Source: Dichetophora obliterata
Taxonomy: Eukaryota; Arthropoda; Insecta; Diptera; Sciomyzidae
Assembly (NCBI GenBank): GCA_963920525.1
Contig: OY986438.1
Coordinates: 184,386,888-184,450,887 of the forward strand
DNA: 64,000 nt
Direction of reading: 5' to 3'
The stretch's first letter is position 1. The number at the start of each line of letters is the position of its first letter. Made by a program: the position numbers and the translations under genes. This document shows, one piece after another, positions 11,892 to 22,550 of this stretch. The notes under the pieces are model-generated. The model was given only the letters and a program-made list of their open reading frames with translations, was not told the origin of the DNA and ran no database searches.

Positions 11892-13330
11892 TGCAAAAAT
11901 TGTGAGTGGATATAAATAGCATATCTGTAAAATTTCAGTCAAATTAAAGTTCATCTTTTGTCTAACAATATTTCACAAAACAAATATATAACAGTAGCTA
12001 ACAATATTTTATTTGTGGCCGACACATACGGTAGAAGTAAAATCTTCAGGAAACTTAAATGAATGAGACGATTGCAGTATTAGGAATGGGATAGTTATAG
12101 AATGACGAAATTTTGTACTTTTTTTAAATTTGTTACTTTTTGTAAAATTTGAAATCTTTTAAAAGTTCGTACTTTTTTTAAAATTTGATCTTTTTTAAAA
12201 ATGTCTTTTTCAAAATACTGTAAAAAGTACTGTTTTTAAAATTTGGTACTTTTTACAATACAAATTTTCATCCTAATCAGATGAGTGGTTAAGGAATAGC
12301 CTATTTCTACATTCTTTGTATTACAGCACTGTCTGATGTTCGAGATAGAGCAAAACCGATAAAGTCAAAACACGCATTCGAAAACTCCTATTCACAAAGT
12401 TTTCATATAAATCGGGAGACCGGTTTAGAAATAAAACTAGGAATTGTAATACTTCCGCAGCATCACTTCCGTATATTTCAAAGTATTTCACATGTGGTTT
12501 CATCGAGCCACAAATCGGTGCCAAAGAAGTATTAAGTATTAAAAAACTACTTCTGACGGGAAACGAAACGAATCAAATTAAATATCATAGTAGGCTTGAC
12601 AATCGATAAGTAATTAAAATAATTTTGCAGCAAAAAAATTGTATAGCTCAAAAGTTCAGTTTATTTGGTGTTGCGTTGAGAGTTGCTATAACTAGAAACA
12701 TGCCAAATACGACTAATTTTCTTTATTGCCCAATTTTTGGATTAGGGCTGTATATCAAAATACTACGAGTATATTAGTGAATCTTCTAAAATATCTGTTA
12801 AGCACCAAACCGTTGATTTTATATCAAGGAAGATAGTGAACAAAATCATATTAATTTGGGAGAAAGCATCTCTCCCAGCAATTTCCAATATGGTTATTGG
12901 TGCAATAGATAAAGTTATAACAAAAAATATACAAAAGAAAAATCATTGAAAAGAAGCTGAACAAAAACGACTTAATTTTGCTAAAAATAAAGCTTTTGGT
13001 TAAAACACTACTTCCATTTGTTCTTTCCATACTACTTCAAATATAGATATGGAGACGAATTCCGAAAATTATACTGGAAAGGATGAATGTGCTTTTCAGG
13101 TTGTTAAGAAGGCACCTCTTCCAAGAAATAAAGTAGTTTATTCCAATGTAGCGTTAGTTTGTGACAGATTTGGCAGTTCTGAACAGTAGCAATAATAGTC
13201 AGTTCAACCCTACAAGATTTAAAAATGGTTACTTCAAATGATTCCCGTTGGTGGTCGATCGAAGCAAAATACAAAGAGCAAGAAAACACGCGCAGCAATT
13301 CAAATTGCACAATCAACACAAAATTTAAAA
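11892..13330. other. AT-rich sequence, possibly decayed 5' part of family Y
   Basis: A T/A-rich stretch at 12110-12270 repeats words such as gtactttttttaaa. Downstream of about 12950 the sequence may be the eroded N-terminal part of the family Y gene that is clear from 13340, but I cannot follow a reading frame. Confidence 0.4.
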
Positions 13331-13339
13331 GTTTAGAGA

Positions 13340-14303
13340 CATTACTTTGACGGCAGAAAGGACCAAACTATTACTCAAATGAAAATAGAAGATACAATGT
13401 CCGGAGAATTGTATTGGAGGAACATATAGTAGCACTTTCAGAACCAGTTTTGAAATATATTGTTCAGTTCACAGCAACTAATGGCACAGCCGTTGGAATA
13501 GAAAATAATTTTTTAGAATTTATTTCAAATAAGGAATTAAATATTGCAAATATAACAGTAATCGGTTGTGAATACGGGCTCGAATGGCGGAATTATAAGA
13601 TTACTAGAGCTGGAACTGATGAAACCATTACAACGGTTCATATCTATGTTGCACTTCCATGAATTGCCGTTACGTCATTTATTTTAAAAATTAGATGGCA
13701 GAACAGTTGGCCCAAATGCGTACTTAAGTCCAATAGAAAAACAAATTCAAATTTGAGAAGCACTTCCATTGGTTTCATTCCAACCGATTTTGTCCGAATT
13801 ACCACACATTGATTTCCCGGACCTTAGCTCAGACCAAAAGTATCTGTATGAAATGACAGTCGCAATTTCTAGCAACAATTTGTCTTTCAAATTAGCTAAT
13901 GCAAAGACTGGGAAAATATCACATTCTCGATGGCTAACAACAGCCAGCTAACTTAGATTGTATGTCTCTCAATTAAATCCATCCAAAAGTCTTCGCTCCA
14001 ACATGCTCCAACATGGTTTCAAATCGAAAGCACACCTTCTTACAAATATGGAGCTATGCATCTGTGGAGTCTGATTTATAAGTCACGATCATTCGATTCA
14101 TCGGTTAAGAACATCATTTTGCTAAACGCCTATTTTGCGCACTCTGAGAATATTTTGGTGACTATGCTTTTTGACGATAGGATACATATACGAGAACTTG
14201 TTTTAAGACATATACTGAGGATTAGATCAAATTTGACAACGTCTCAAAATGAAGTGCGTGTTTTTTCTGTTAATCTACTTTTAAGCAATCTATCTTGAAT
14301 GAT
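13340..14303 (+). pseudogene. Family Y uncharacterised protein, upstream half, decayed
   Basis: Fragments in shifting frames include YFDGRKD, VLEEHI, ITVIGCEYG, HELPLRH, LDGRTVGPNAYLSPIEKQI, LSSDQKYLYEM, GKISHSRWLTTAS, LRLYV, NAYFAHSENILVTM and IRELVLRHILR. I recognise this motif order from a large family of uncharacterised proteins repeated in arthropod genomes, whose members normally read IGCDGT, NELPLRHL and HSRWLTTANR. No function is known to me. The repeated dispersal and a possible catalytic Asp (GCD) suggest a transposase or similar, which is inference. Several stops and frameshifts are present. The gene is interrupted by the piggyBac element and resumes at 16726. Confidence 0.7.
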
Positions 14304-14436
14304 TTAACCCTTTCGGGACGGAGTTTTATTTTGAAAACCGTGATATTTTTCGTGGAAGTTTTTGCATATTCTAACAGATATGTCAAAAAAAATATGTTCT
14401 GCATACTCAGAAATCCTGAAATCGCCCTTTTATCCT

Positions 14437-14518
14437 GGGACATATAATCCCAATAAGCATTTTTCGTGGGACATATGATCCCAATAAGCATTTTCCGTGG
14501 GACATATGATCCCAATAA
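14437..14518. repeat. piggyBac left subterminal repeats, 3 x 31 bp
   Basis: Three head-to-tail copies start at 14437, 14468 and 14499. Each opens with GGGACATATRATCCC, a near palindrome, followed by aataagcattttycgt. They mirror the right-side array at 16285-16361 and are likely transposase-binding or transposition-enhancing sites (inference). Confidence 0.9.
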
Positions 14519-14618
14519 TAATAAAAAAATAACCAAAGTATTACAATATTAGTACATTTCAATGGAAATTCATTTTTATTTGTTTTATTTATTGTTTTAT
14601 ATTATTGTAGTAATATAA

Positions 14619-16270
14619 TTAGGAATTTAATTTGTGGAAGGGTCCAAAACATTGGTAGCACAAAGCGTTGTTACAGCCTGAGCATATCATCTTTGTGCGC
14701 TTCTCGATACCAAGTGAAGTGCAGCAAACGCAGCGACAACGTTTTTCTTGTTCCACTGGCAAGTGATCTCCAACATTGAGACTATCAGTTTTTGGACGCT
14801 TGGGTTTTCTTCCCCCCTGGCGACGTGGCATTTTCTCTCGTCTTTTAATTCCTTCGGAAATCATGCCTTCAGCAAGAGGGACCAGGAAATCTTTCAACAA
14901 TATTTTTGTTTCTTATATTCGGTATACACAATCCACGAATTTACCACGCAAACCATTAGTAGTTTGTAGAAAACTTTCTTCCACCATTTTTGAGACTTGC
15001 GGTTAAAGTCATAAACGGCCGTTTTCTGGTCGGCTAAGTCGACTCCTCCCATATAAATGTTATAGTCGCTGATACTTTTAGGACACTTGATTTTCTTCTT
15101 TGATCCGTCTTTATGCTTTCTTTCAATGTCTACAAGCGATGGCGCATGGCAATTGGAAACTAAAAGAACTTCTTTCGAATCCATCCATCGAGCAGCCAGA
15201 ATAGCACTAGATTTAGTTTGAAGTTGGCTTTCTCCTCTCTTCAACTTTCCGATAAATTTAGGTGTATTCTTTCTGTTTTGCATGTATGTTCCAAGTGCGG
15301 GAAATGCAATGGTTTCCAATAAATTTATTGAAGTAAAGAAGCGGTCAAAGGACAAACATACATTTTTCTCACGAATAGATGAAACCAATTTTGATACGAC
15401 CCTCTCTCCAAGAGTGCTGATGTTGGACTGCACAGCATTTTCTTCCTTTCCAGTATAAACATTCAAATCGTAACTGTTCGTAACTGCATCGAAACTTTTA
15501 TTCCACGTTTTATTGGTTTCATGGGCATATATTGCTTCATACTTGAATTTTACCATACATTCGTCAATAGACTGGAAACAACTCTCACTGCGAGCAGCAG
15601 CAAATGTGTATTTTAGACAGTTCACAACATCGTAGATGTAATAGTCTTTGCCAACGTTAGTGGGCTTTTCACAATTATTGAAATATAGCTTTGATGCCAG
15701 TAATAAAAAGCGATCTCGTGACATACAGTTTTTTATAATTGAATTACCCATTGATGGATTTTTGCTCCAATAGTCCTTCAGAGATGGCACCTTGTTATAA
15801 TGCATAATCAATGAAACTCCCAGAAATACAAGGATTTCATTCGGATCGGTTAAGTTTCGCTTTGACTGCGCACGATGGTTCAAAGTTATTAGACGCTGAT
15901 TAGTGCATACAGCAATTCGAATGCACAAACTGTAGGGAAATATCTTGGGAAACACCTTATACTCGTTGCACTCATCAGTGAGATGAAGAAGTATTTTGCA
16001 ATCTCGTTCAGTAGGGAATTTGTATTTTGGATTGAAATCCTGACGGCCATCGGCGGTAAAATTTACCCACTGGACAACTGGCTGTGACTCGTCATCTTTT
16101 TCGTCGTGTTCACAGGGCACATTGGGATTATCGTCAGCTTCGGCAGATTCGGTGTCATCGGAGTTCTCAGTCAAATATTCACTTCCAGAATCATCAAAAT
16201 CAACATCAGAATCCGACTCTTCGCATACAATACGCACAAGTTCCTCAAGGGTTTGCTTCTTTTTTGCCAT
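14619..16270 (-). pseudogene. piggyBac transposase, one apparent frameshift before the C-terminal Cys-rich domain
   Basis: Cut-and-paste DDD transposase, probably starting at MAKKKQTLEELV (16270). The N-terminus is acidic and Ser/Asp-rich, followed by the DDE_Tnp_1_7-type core. All three catalytic Asp positions are present: QSIDECMVKF (D236 from this Met), CLSFDRFFTS (D309) and YMGGVDLADQ (D411/D414). The first frame stops just after YTEYKKQKYC (14894). The next frame (14619-14900) continues with KDFLVPLAEGM, a basic RRQGGRKPKRPK stretch that could be a nuclear signal, and a terminal cysteine-rich finger (CRCVCC, CSGC, CYQC). The switch sits in a short A-run near 14908-14912, so one missing base explains it. 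Sequencing error is possible. Confidence 0.92.
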
Positions 16271-16284
16271 ATAAAATGTGTATA

Positions 16285-16361
16285 GGGACAATTAATCCCA
16301 CAAAAAAAACGTATTGGGACTAGATATCCCACGTAAAAAACGTATTGGGACTATATATCCC
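16285..16361. repeat. piggyBac right subterminal repeats, 3 x 31 bp
   Basis: Three units with GGGAC at 16285, 16316 and 16347 carry the GGGAC-N5-TCCC theme in inverted orientation to the left array. A related perfect palindrome, gggacgtatagtccc, sits at 16691-16705 just inside the right TIR. Confidence 0.88.
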
Positions 16362-16725
16362 AATTTTACGAAATCAGCTATAACTTACCTTATATTGTCA
16401 TAAAACACCACCAACCAAGTAAGTTTAAAAAACAAACACTTTTTTTATACAAAACAATACAATTCTATGAAATTAATATTCTTTAGCAACAGCTTTCAGC
16501 TAATTATCGATCACAACTGCTCAAATTTCACCGATGTTGTGAAATTCATTGTCAGCTGGTGTGAGTACGCTGACATGTACCGTTATGTTTTTGTTTACAT
16601 TTCATAATGGACACTTAAATCTGTTTTCGGGACTATTTACATAAGCAATTGCGTTGAAAATAGAGAAAATACGGAAGTTTAACTATTGGTGGGACGTATA
16701 GTCCCAGTAGTCCCGAAAGGGTTAA

Positions 16726-16930
16726 ATGAGTTGGCAGGTCACTCCACTACAATTTTAACGGTTTTCCATGTCATTCCCAAGCAGTTGAAAGGTGCGTAAA
16801 ACTAGTGACCGAAGCTTCTTCCGCTGTCTGCGGCGAAGATGCAAGGGACGAATTTATAAGGGCCAGACCAAAATCTAGAGCGTCTTTACCTAAATTTGAG
16901 ACTGACTTTCAACAAAGTTTGAAGTTGCAA
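16726..16930 (+). pseudogene. Family Y uncharacterised protein, downstream end
   Basis: Directly after the right TTAA, one frame reads HYNFNGFPCHSQAVERCVKL and then VTEASSAVCGEDARDEFIRARPKSR. That is the expected C-terminal end of family Y. It pairs with the upstream half at 13340-14303; together they show the piggyBac inserted into an existing copy. Homology fades after about 16920 into A-rich sequence. Confidence 0.72.
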
Positions 16931-17509
16931 AATAAAAAACATATTAAAAAATCATTACAAAAAATTTAGAAAAAATACAAAAAAAATTAAACAAAATACA
17001 AACATATTAAAAAAATTAAAAAAATAAAAAAAAAATAATAAAAATAAAACTTAAAAAAAATAAAAATTTAAAAATGGTTTTCGAAGTATAGCTTCCTCCT
17101 AGTGGTGAAGTCTGGGTGAATTGCTGATTAGCAAAAAGCTGTTTTTCATTACTGCTACTTACACAGAGAAATTGTTGTTTTTTATGTGAAGTATTCCGAC
17201 TTTGATTTAGCGCCTGGAAAAATTGGGACTAATATAAAAACCAATTTTTTTTTTAATTCATCATTGAGGAATTTTAAAATGAAAAGTGGAAGCTGAAGAT
17301 CATCCCTAATCACGATGAAATTTTATATGTACTGTGGCCATAACTATTCACAACTTTTCCACCCCCGGCGATGTTGAATTGACTTATGTTTTATTTGAAA
17401 ATTTATTTAAATAGTTTTCAATTTGATTGAAGTAAAAAACTTCCAATTCAAATAAAATTTTAAACGAAAAAGTTCGCTAAGAATTTTCTGGGATACTGAT
17501 GAAACTAAG

Positions 17510-17640
17510 AAGTAATTTTAAAAATCCTGACGTTCTAGAGAAAAAGTAGTAAAGCAGTTTTATAATTCTTTGCCCCTAGTTTCACCTGTTATGGTTTACT
17601 TTGTGTGTGAAAAAGGCTGCCGCAGATGATTCACAGATTC
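17510..17640 (+). repeat. Dispersed repeat, copy 3 of 3
   Basis: Contains AAATCCTGACGTTCTAGAG, GAGAAAAAGTAG and ATGGTTTACTTTGTGTGTG in the same order as 2965-3090. Confidence 0.6.
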
Positions 17641-18977
17641 TGATGAAAGACAAAAAAAGTATAACAACTTATTCTACATAACCTGGGATTTTAGCCGAAT
17701 TTATAATGTCCTGCACTATATCTTGCGTTTTGCCTGTTTACATAAAACCATACAAATGTAAGAAAGCTCTAATTTCGAATAATCATATCTAACATTAAGC
17801 TAATAAAGAAAAAAACATGAACAGAAGCAATTAGAGTTGGACTGCTACTGAGTTGCGTAAAACTATATGATTCACATATAGTTTATACGTACGACAACAA
17901 TGTAGTTAGTCAAATAAAATTAGATTTTGTTTAACAAAACTGTAAAAATAAAAATTGGTCCAACCCTTTAGCAAATTCATTTACTTGAGCTGCTCCTTCC
18001 GCAACCTGTTGACATCATATTTTTCTACACTTATATTTTGATTTCGTATTCAAAATTTCAGAAAGACTCCAATAGCTTACTCGATTACGGGTAAGTCTAA
18101 TATAAATTTTCATAAAGAATTGAGTAAAGTCATAGTCTGCTCACGGTTGAAAATCTGGCACTAAAACTGAAACTTTTTTGTGCTACATATTAGGCTGGGT
18201 CGATTTGTATGGAGGTAAAAAATTTATGTCGCCTGGGCGATTTTCGGATCGGGCATGAAAAGTTATTAAAAAAAAGGGGTTGATAGGGGTGCACTTTACC
18301 CTATCACAACTACAATTTTCTGAATTTTTTCTTAAGGAATATTTTAAGGAATGTTTTTTTTTTATATAAACATGCACAGCCAGAACAAATCTGACGCCAG
18401 AAATGAAATTCTCGTACCCGATTCAATCTAAAACCGACCTCACATTTAAACATTTTTATACAAAAATTTATCGTAAAAAATTCCAAACAAAAAAATTCAC
18501 AAAATTCAAGGTATAATCTTAACGTTGGGTGCGTATGTATTTTTGACCATCACGGCTGAACCACTAAAGCTATCTACCTTATATTCACAACATATGTTCG
18601 TGTGGTTCTCTGAAATTTTTTTGTTTTTTTAGATTCCCTAGGAGGCGCTGTGATCGATTTTTAAAAAAAATAATATTTATAAACCGATAAAAACAGAGAA
18701 AAAATTTATTGTAAAAAATTTCAGGATCAAAATTTCACTAGAAATAATCAGACCGGTTTTTTAAAAAGAAAAAAAAACTGAAATAAGTCCAAAATATTCC
18801 TTAAAATATGTCATTAAAATTTTATTCGTAATTTTCAGCCGAAAATAGAATTCGTAGAATGGACGTATTTGGTACACATTTCAAATATTTTATTCATATT
18901 CGTTCAAAAACAAATTTATATTTTACTTTACATATACGAATGATCCTAATACCTAGTTACGAAAAAAAAACTTCTAT

Positions 18978-19055
18978 TCAGCTGGGTTTGAACCGCGGTT
19001 CTTTTGCTTATGGGCCACGAACTCTAGCTGTAGGCTACGGCCACCTTGCAATCTC
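18978..19055 (-). repeat. tRNA-derived sequence (SINE head or tRNA pseudogene)
   Basis: On the minus strand a good pol III box B, GGTTCAAACCC (18983-18994 region), follows a weak box A (TAGCCTACAGC). No clean cloverleaf can be drawn, so this is more likely a SINE head or pseudogene than a working tRNA. Confidence 0.4.
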
Positions 19056-20180
19056 ACATTTCCCTTCGGTAATGTTTCGACAAACCAGTCTGAACGATTT
19101 CAGTTGTAAATTTTTTAAACTCAACTAAAACTTCATGCCTTCTACGAATAATGAGTGCGGTCAACCTACTAATGAATTTTTTAGTAAATACTACGAATGT
19201 AATGAAAGAAATTACGAAGTCATTCCTACGAGATATTGACGAATGTTAAGGAATTTTATCCGTTATTAGTCGAAGATCATTCTTCGTAGCAACATTTAAG
19301 CAAAAATTCGTAGCAAAGGGCATTTTATTTAATAACGAATATACATTTTGACGATACGCAAATTTATGTTTTAAAGTCAATGTGAACAAGCAGAAGACAA
19401 ACAGCCGTATTCATAAAAATATTTTAAAACAGCTTTCAAACGTTTTTTGGTTGAAATGCTTTTTAAAGTTTAAACACTCTTTAAAAGCGTTGTATTCATA
19501 AACGAGTTTTAAGAGTCTTATAGTTTAAGTGAGAATACTGATGCTTTAAAGTAGGAACAGTTGTAATTTTCGTTTGTGACTTTGATAAATAGAATGACAT
19601 TTGCTTAAAAATTTAAAAAAGAAAAAATAGGTTTGTTAATTTGATATTTTGACAGGCATTTGTTTAGAATTTTGTTTACCTTTAAATCAAAAACAGTGTT
19701 GCCAAATTTTTTTTTAACTTCAATTTTCAGAAAAAAAAACTTATTTTTTGGAACTAAGAAAAAAAATAACTAAAACATATATTTTTAAAATGTGTGCTTT
19801 GAAATATTTATTATTGTATTCGAAATAAAGTATTTAAATAAATAGTTAAACAAAACAAAAACAATCGCATTCACTAACTAAAATCACTTAAATTATCAAT
19901 TTATTAAAAAACTAAAGAATTTTTACTACAAGAACTTTTGATATTTATATGAATGTAAATGTCATTACCAATTTTTGAGATCATAGTAAATAACATCCTA
20001 TTAATATATGGCATTAATAGCTGCGTTTCTTTCGCCTTAATATAATCGCGACAAAAAATTTTATCAAAGAAACGGCAAGAAAAACGACTCGTAGAGGGCA
20101 CTACCTTTGCAGTCAAAATTAAATTCAAACAAGCAATCATGATACAATAACTATTAGGTGTCATGAGAACGTGTGTCGTT

Positions 20181-20350
20181 CAAAACTGTTGTGAACTGTT
20201 ATGGTAGCGATACCTTAGTGAACGATGTTTTCCTCTGAATGTGTTTTACTCTGAACGTCAGAAAAATTGTAAGTTATTTAATTTAATTATTAATACTATG
20301 CAATTATATAAATAATTAAAGTGCTATTGTTGGCTCCGCTGAATGCGTCC
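20181..20350 (+). mobile_element. Degenerate copy of the 26170-26540 MITE
   Basis: It shares gtgaactgttatggtagcg, cgatgtttt, ctctgaatgtgtt and the right end ctgaatgcgtcc with the MITE at 26170-26540. It is about half as long, so it is internally deleted. The left terminal repeat is lost. Confidence 0.65.
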
Positions 20351-20689
20351 AATGTGTGTGACACACTCGGTTTGCTTTTTTTTTTTCTTTTGTTTAACAT
20401 TCGATGGTCGCATCTCGTGAGAAAATAGATAGCTGTCATGGCTACCTAATAGTCATTGTATCAAACAAACAAAAAATTCCAAAAATGAAATGATAGCTCA
20501 TAAAAATATACAGGTGCGGCACCTGTGTTTCAAATTTTTTAAAGGCTATGTCACAATTTTATATGGATTGTAATAGGATTATTATTTTTGTTTTTGCTTT
20601 GCATGTAAAAAAAAATAATCTGGATTATTTTGAAGCGAATGGAACGCAGCTAATATATCACATTAATTTTAGTGGATAAATTTAAGAAA

Positions 20690-20870
20690 TGTGGAGATAA
20701 TTCCAAGTCCTTTTATTACAAAGAAAAGTTGTTTATGCTGTTTTATCGATTCCTGAAGCACCAGCAAATGCAGAAAGCATTTTTTCTCAAAGCTGTAGTA
20801 ATAAACCCATTTAATAAATTTTATATCAAACCTTTTGTGAAATTTTGCAATGAAAAGACTGTTTAAGAAA
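20690..20870 (+). pseudogene. hAT transposase C-terminal fragment, plus strand
   Basis: The nucleotide sequence (gtggagataattccaag, then gcagaaagcattttttctc) matches the reverse complement of 20930-21115 at roughly 70 percent by eye. It therefore represents a second decayed copy of the hAT dimerisation region facing the other way. It contains stops in the matching frame. Confidence 0.5.
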
Positions 20871-20929
20871 AATCAAACAGTTACAAATGATGAAATGATG
20901 ATGAAATCTGCAAAATTTAATTACTTTTT

Positions 20930-21380
20930 ATACATATTTGCTAATTGTATAAAGGATAGGAATTTCTAATTTATTTCTCATTTTAGTTTTGTTAATATTT
21001 ATTTGTGAAAAAATACGTTCTTTATTTGCTTTTGCTACAAATATCATTAAAACAACATAAACTAGTTTTCGAAGTAATGGAAAGACTTTGGAATTATCTC
21101 CACGTTATTGATCAAAAATTGCTCTTCAAAAAGTTTCAATGTTATTTTCATTCAGTAAATTTAAATCACTGAAAGTAATGTGGCGCAACTCATGCAACTC
21201 ATGCAACTCATTGTCAATTTCTTGCAATTTTTCTGAATGGATGACCTTAGGTAGAAAAATACACAAATTGAAAATAGTGAAACCTTGCCGTTTCGTAGGT
21301 GCTCAAAGTTCGACACATTTTATAATATCATTCCCAAAATCAAACCTTTGTAATAAACAATTGCATAGCTTAACATAAAA
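20930..21380 (-). pseudogene. hAT transposase C-terminal (dimerisation) region, decayed
   Basis: Read leftwards, one frame gives QEIDNELHELHELRH, then VFPLLRKLVYVVLMI, ANKERIFSQINI and KTKMRNKLE. The ER-x-FS-x-x-N...KTKxRNxL pattern is the signature of the C-terminal dimerisation domain of ZMYM/ZBED-like hAT transposases. Several stops and at least one frame change are present and no N-terminal part is visible. A hAT-like terminus lies at 22503-22550, in the right direction to be the 5' end of the same ancestor. Confidence 0.65.
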
Positions 21381-22502
21381 TTTTAAACAATGTTCTCTAA
21401 AATCCATTTCATCTGATTTGAATAATTTATGCATAGAACTTAAAGATGAATATACCTCGGCTCATAAATAAATGTCTTTAGGATCTTTTAAAATGTTGCA
21501 ATCATTTACATCAATTTATTTGTAGTTTTCAAACCATATGTATTCATTTATATATATTGACCGTCAAGATCGTATTGGGAGTGAAAAGTAGTAGTAGCAG
21601 CTTCAAATGTTACTTATATTTTTGTAGTAACATACAATTTATTTTATTTATTGCATTTGATTCATAACACTAGTAAGCATTGTTTTAATCGTAAAAGCTT
21701 AATAAAGTGGGTAAAATAAAAAAAAACAATTTTTTTAGACAAAAACTGGAAAACTGTCTCAAAAAACTGGCAAAAAAGTTGTGTCTGCCCATATGGTAAC
21801 ACTGATCACAAAACGCAATTATTTTCATTTATTTATTTGTTTGTTGACATTTTAGTTTGTCACAAAATGAGAAGATTGTTCTCAATTGAGTACATTAAAA
21901 TTTAAAATAGCTTTGTAAGAGGTTTACAGAAGGTTTGTTCCTATTTTAAGATTCTCTTATTTGTGAAGCTGTTACAAGAGGTTTTTTTCATTATTGAACG
22001 TTTATGAATAACGTTTTTAGGAATGTGTCTTACAAAAGGTTTACAAGAGGTTTGTTACTTTTTATGAATACGGCTGAAAGTAAATAAATTTATGATAAAA
22101 TAAATGTTTTTCAAAAAGTCGGCTTGTTTTTCTATCATAACGATGATCCAAATTGGATACTTTTTTATTTTTTCCTGAACTTAATAAAAAGACAAACAAT
22201 TCCGCAGTATTTAAATATAAAGCGAAAGCAAAAATTAGGAAATTTAATAAGTAAGCCAATTTTGGATCAAGGACTAATTTTTGAAAAAATCTTATATCAT
22301 ATTAACAAGCGCGTCGGAAGCGAATTTCATCTGGTGGGGCAGTACAAATGGTAGTGCAAAAAAAGTTCACCCAAATTTCTTCATATGAAACGTGAAGAAG
22401 AGAGAACGAAGAGGAAAATATATAATACAAAAATATTATCGTTGTAAAAAAACTGATATTTTGAATAAATTTTCTTTTTAAATTGTTTATCTAGCTAAAA
22501 AA

Positions 22503-22550
22503 GTGGGGGAGGGGCAACTGCCCCCTTTATCCCCGCTTGCTACGCCAATG
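22503..22550 (-). mobile_element. hAT-like terminal sequence, solitary
   Basis: On the minus strand the sequence begins CATTGGCGTAGCAAGCGGGG and continues into GGGGGCAGTTGCCCC. The TGGCGTAGC start and GGGGGCAGTTGCCCC hairpin are, from recall, typical of ZMYM-type hAT ends. I did not find a partner end. Confidence 0.45.

Larger units (their letters stand above)
14308..16721 (-). mobile_element. piggyBac element, 2414 bp, with TTAA target duplications
   Basis: Perfect 12-bp terminal inverted repeats, ccctttcgggac at 14308-14319 and its complement at 16710-16721, are flanked by TTAA (14304-14307 and 16722-16725). TTAA is the piggyBac target. Between them lie a minus-strand transposase gene and mirrored 31-bp subterminal repeat arrays. 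Removing 14308-16725 restores a single TTAA inside the family Y pseudogene. Confidence 0.96.
16931..19400. other. AT-rich non-coding stretch with repeats
   Basis: Poly-A/AAAAT-rich sequence at 16930-17070, a dispersed repeat copy at 17510-17640, and a short word shared with 37447-37480 (gggtcgatttgt, near 18190). A tRNA-like box lies at 18978-19055. No protein-coding region is supported. Confidence 0.45.
19402..22076. mobile_element. TIR element of 2675 bp holding decayed hAT fragments
   Basis: The 16-bp ends are perfect inverted repeats: cagccgtattcataaa at 19402-19417 and its complement at 22061-22076. A second inverted word, attcataaacg, lies inside each end (about 19494 and 22003). No convincing target duplication is visible, so the superfamily is uncertain. 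Inside are two oppositely oriented hAT transposase tails and a degenerate MITE copy. It may be a compound of several insertions. Confidence 0.65.
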
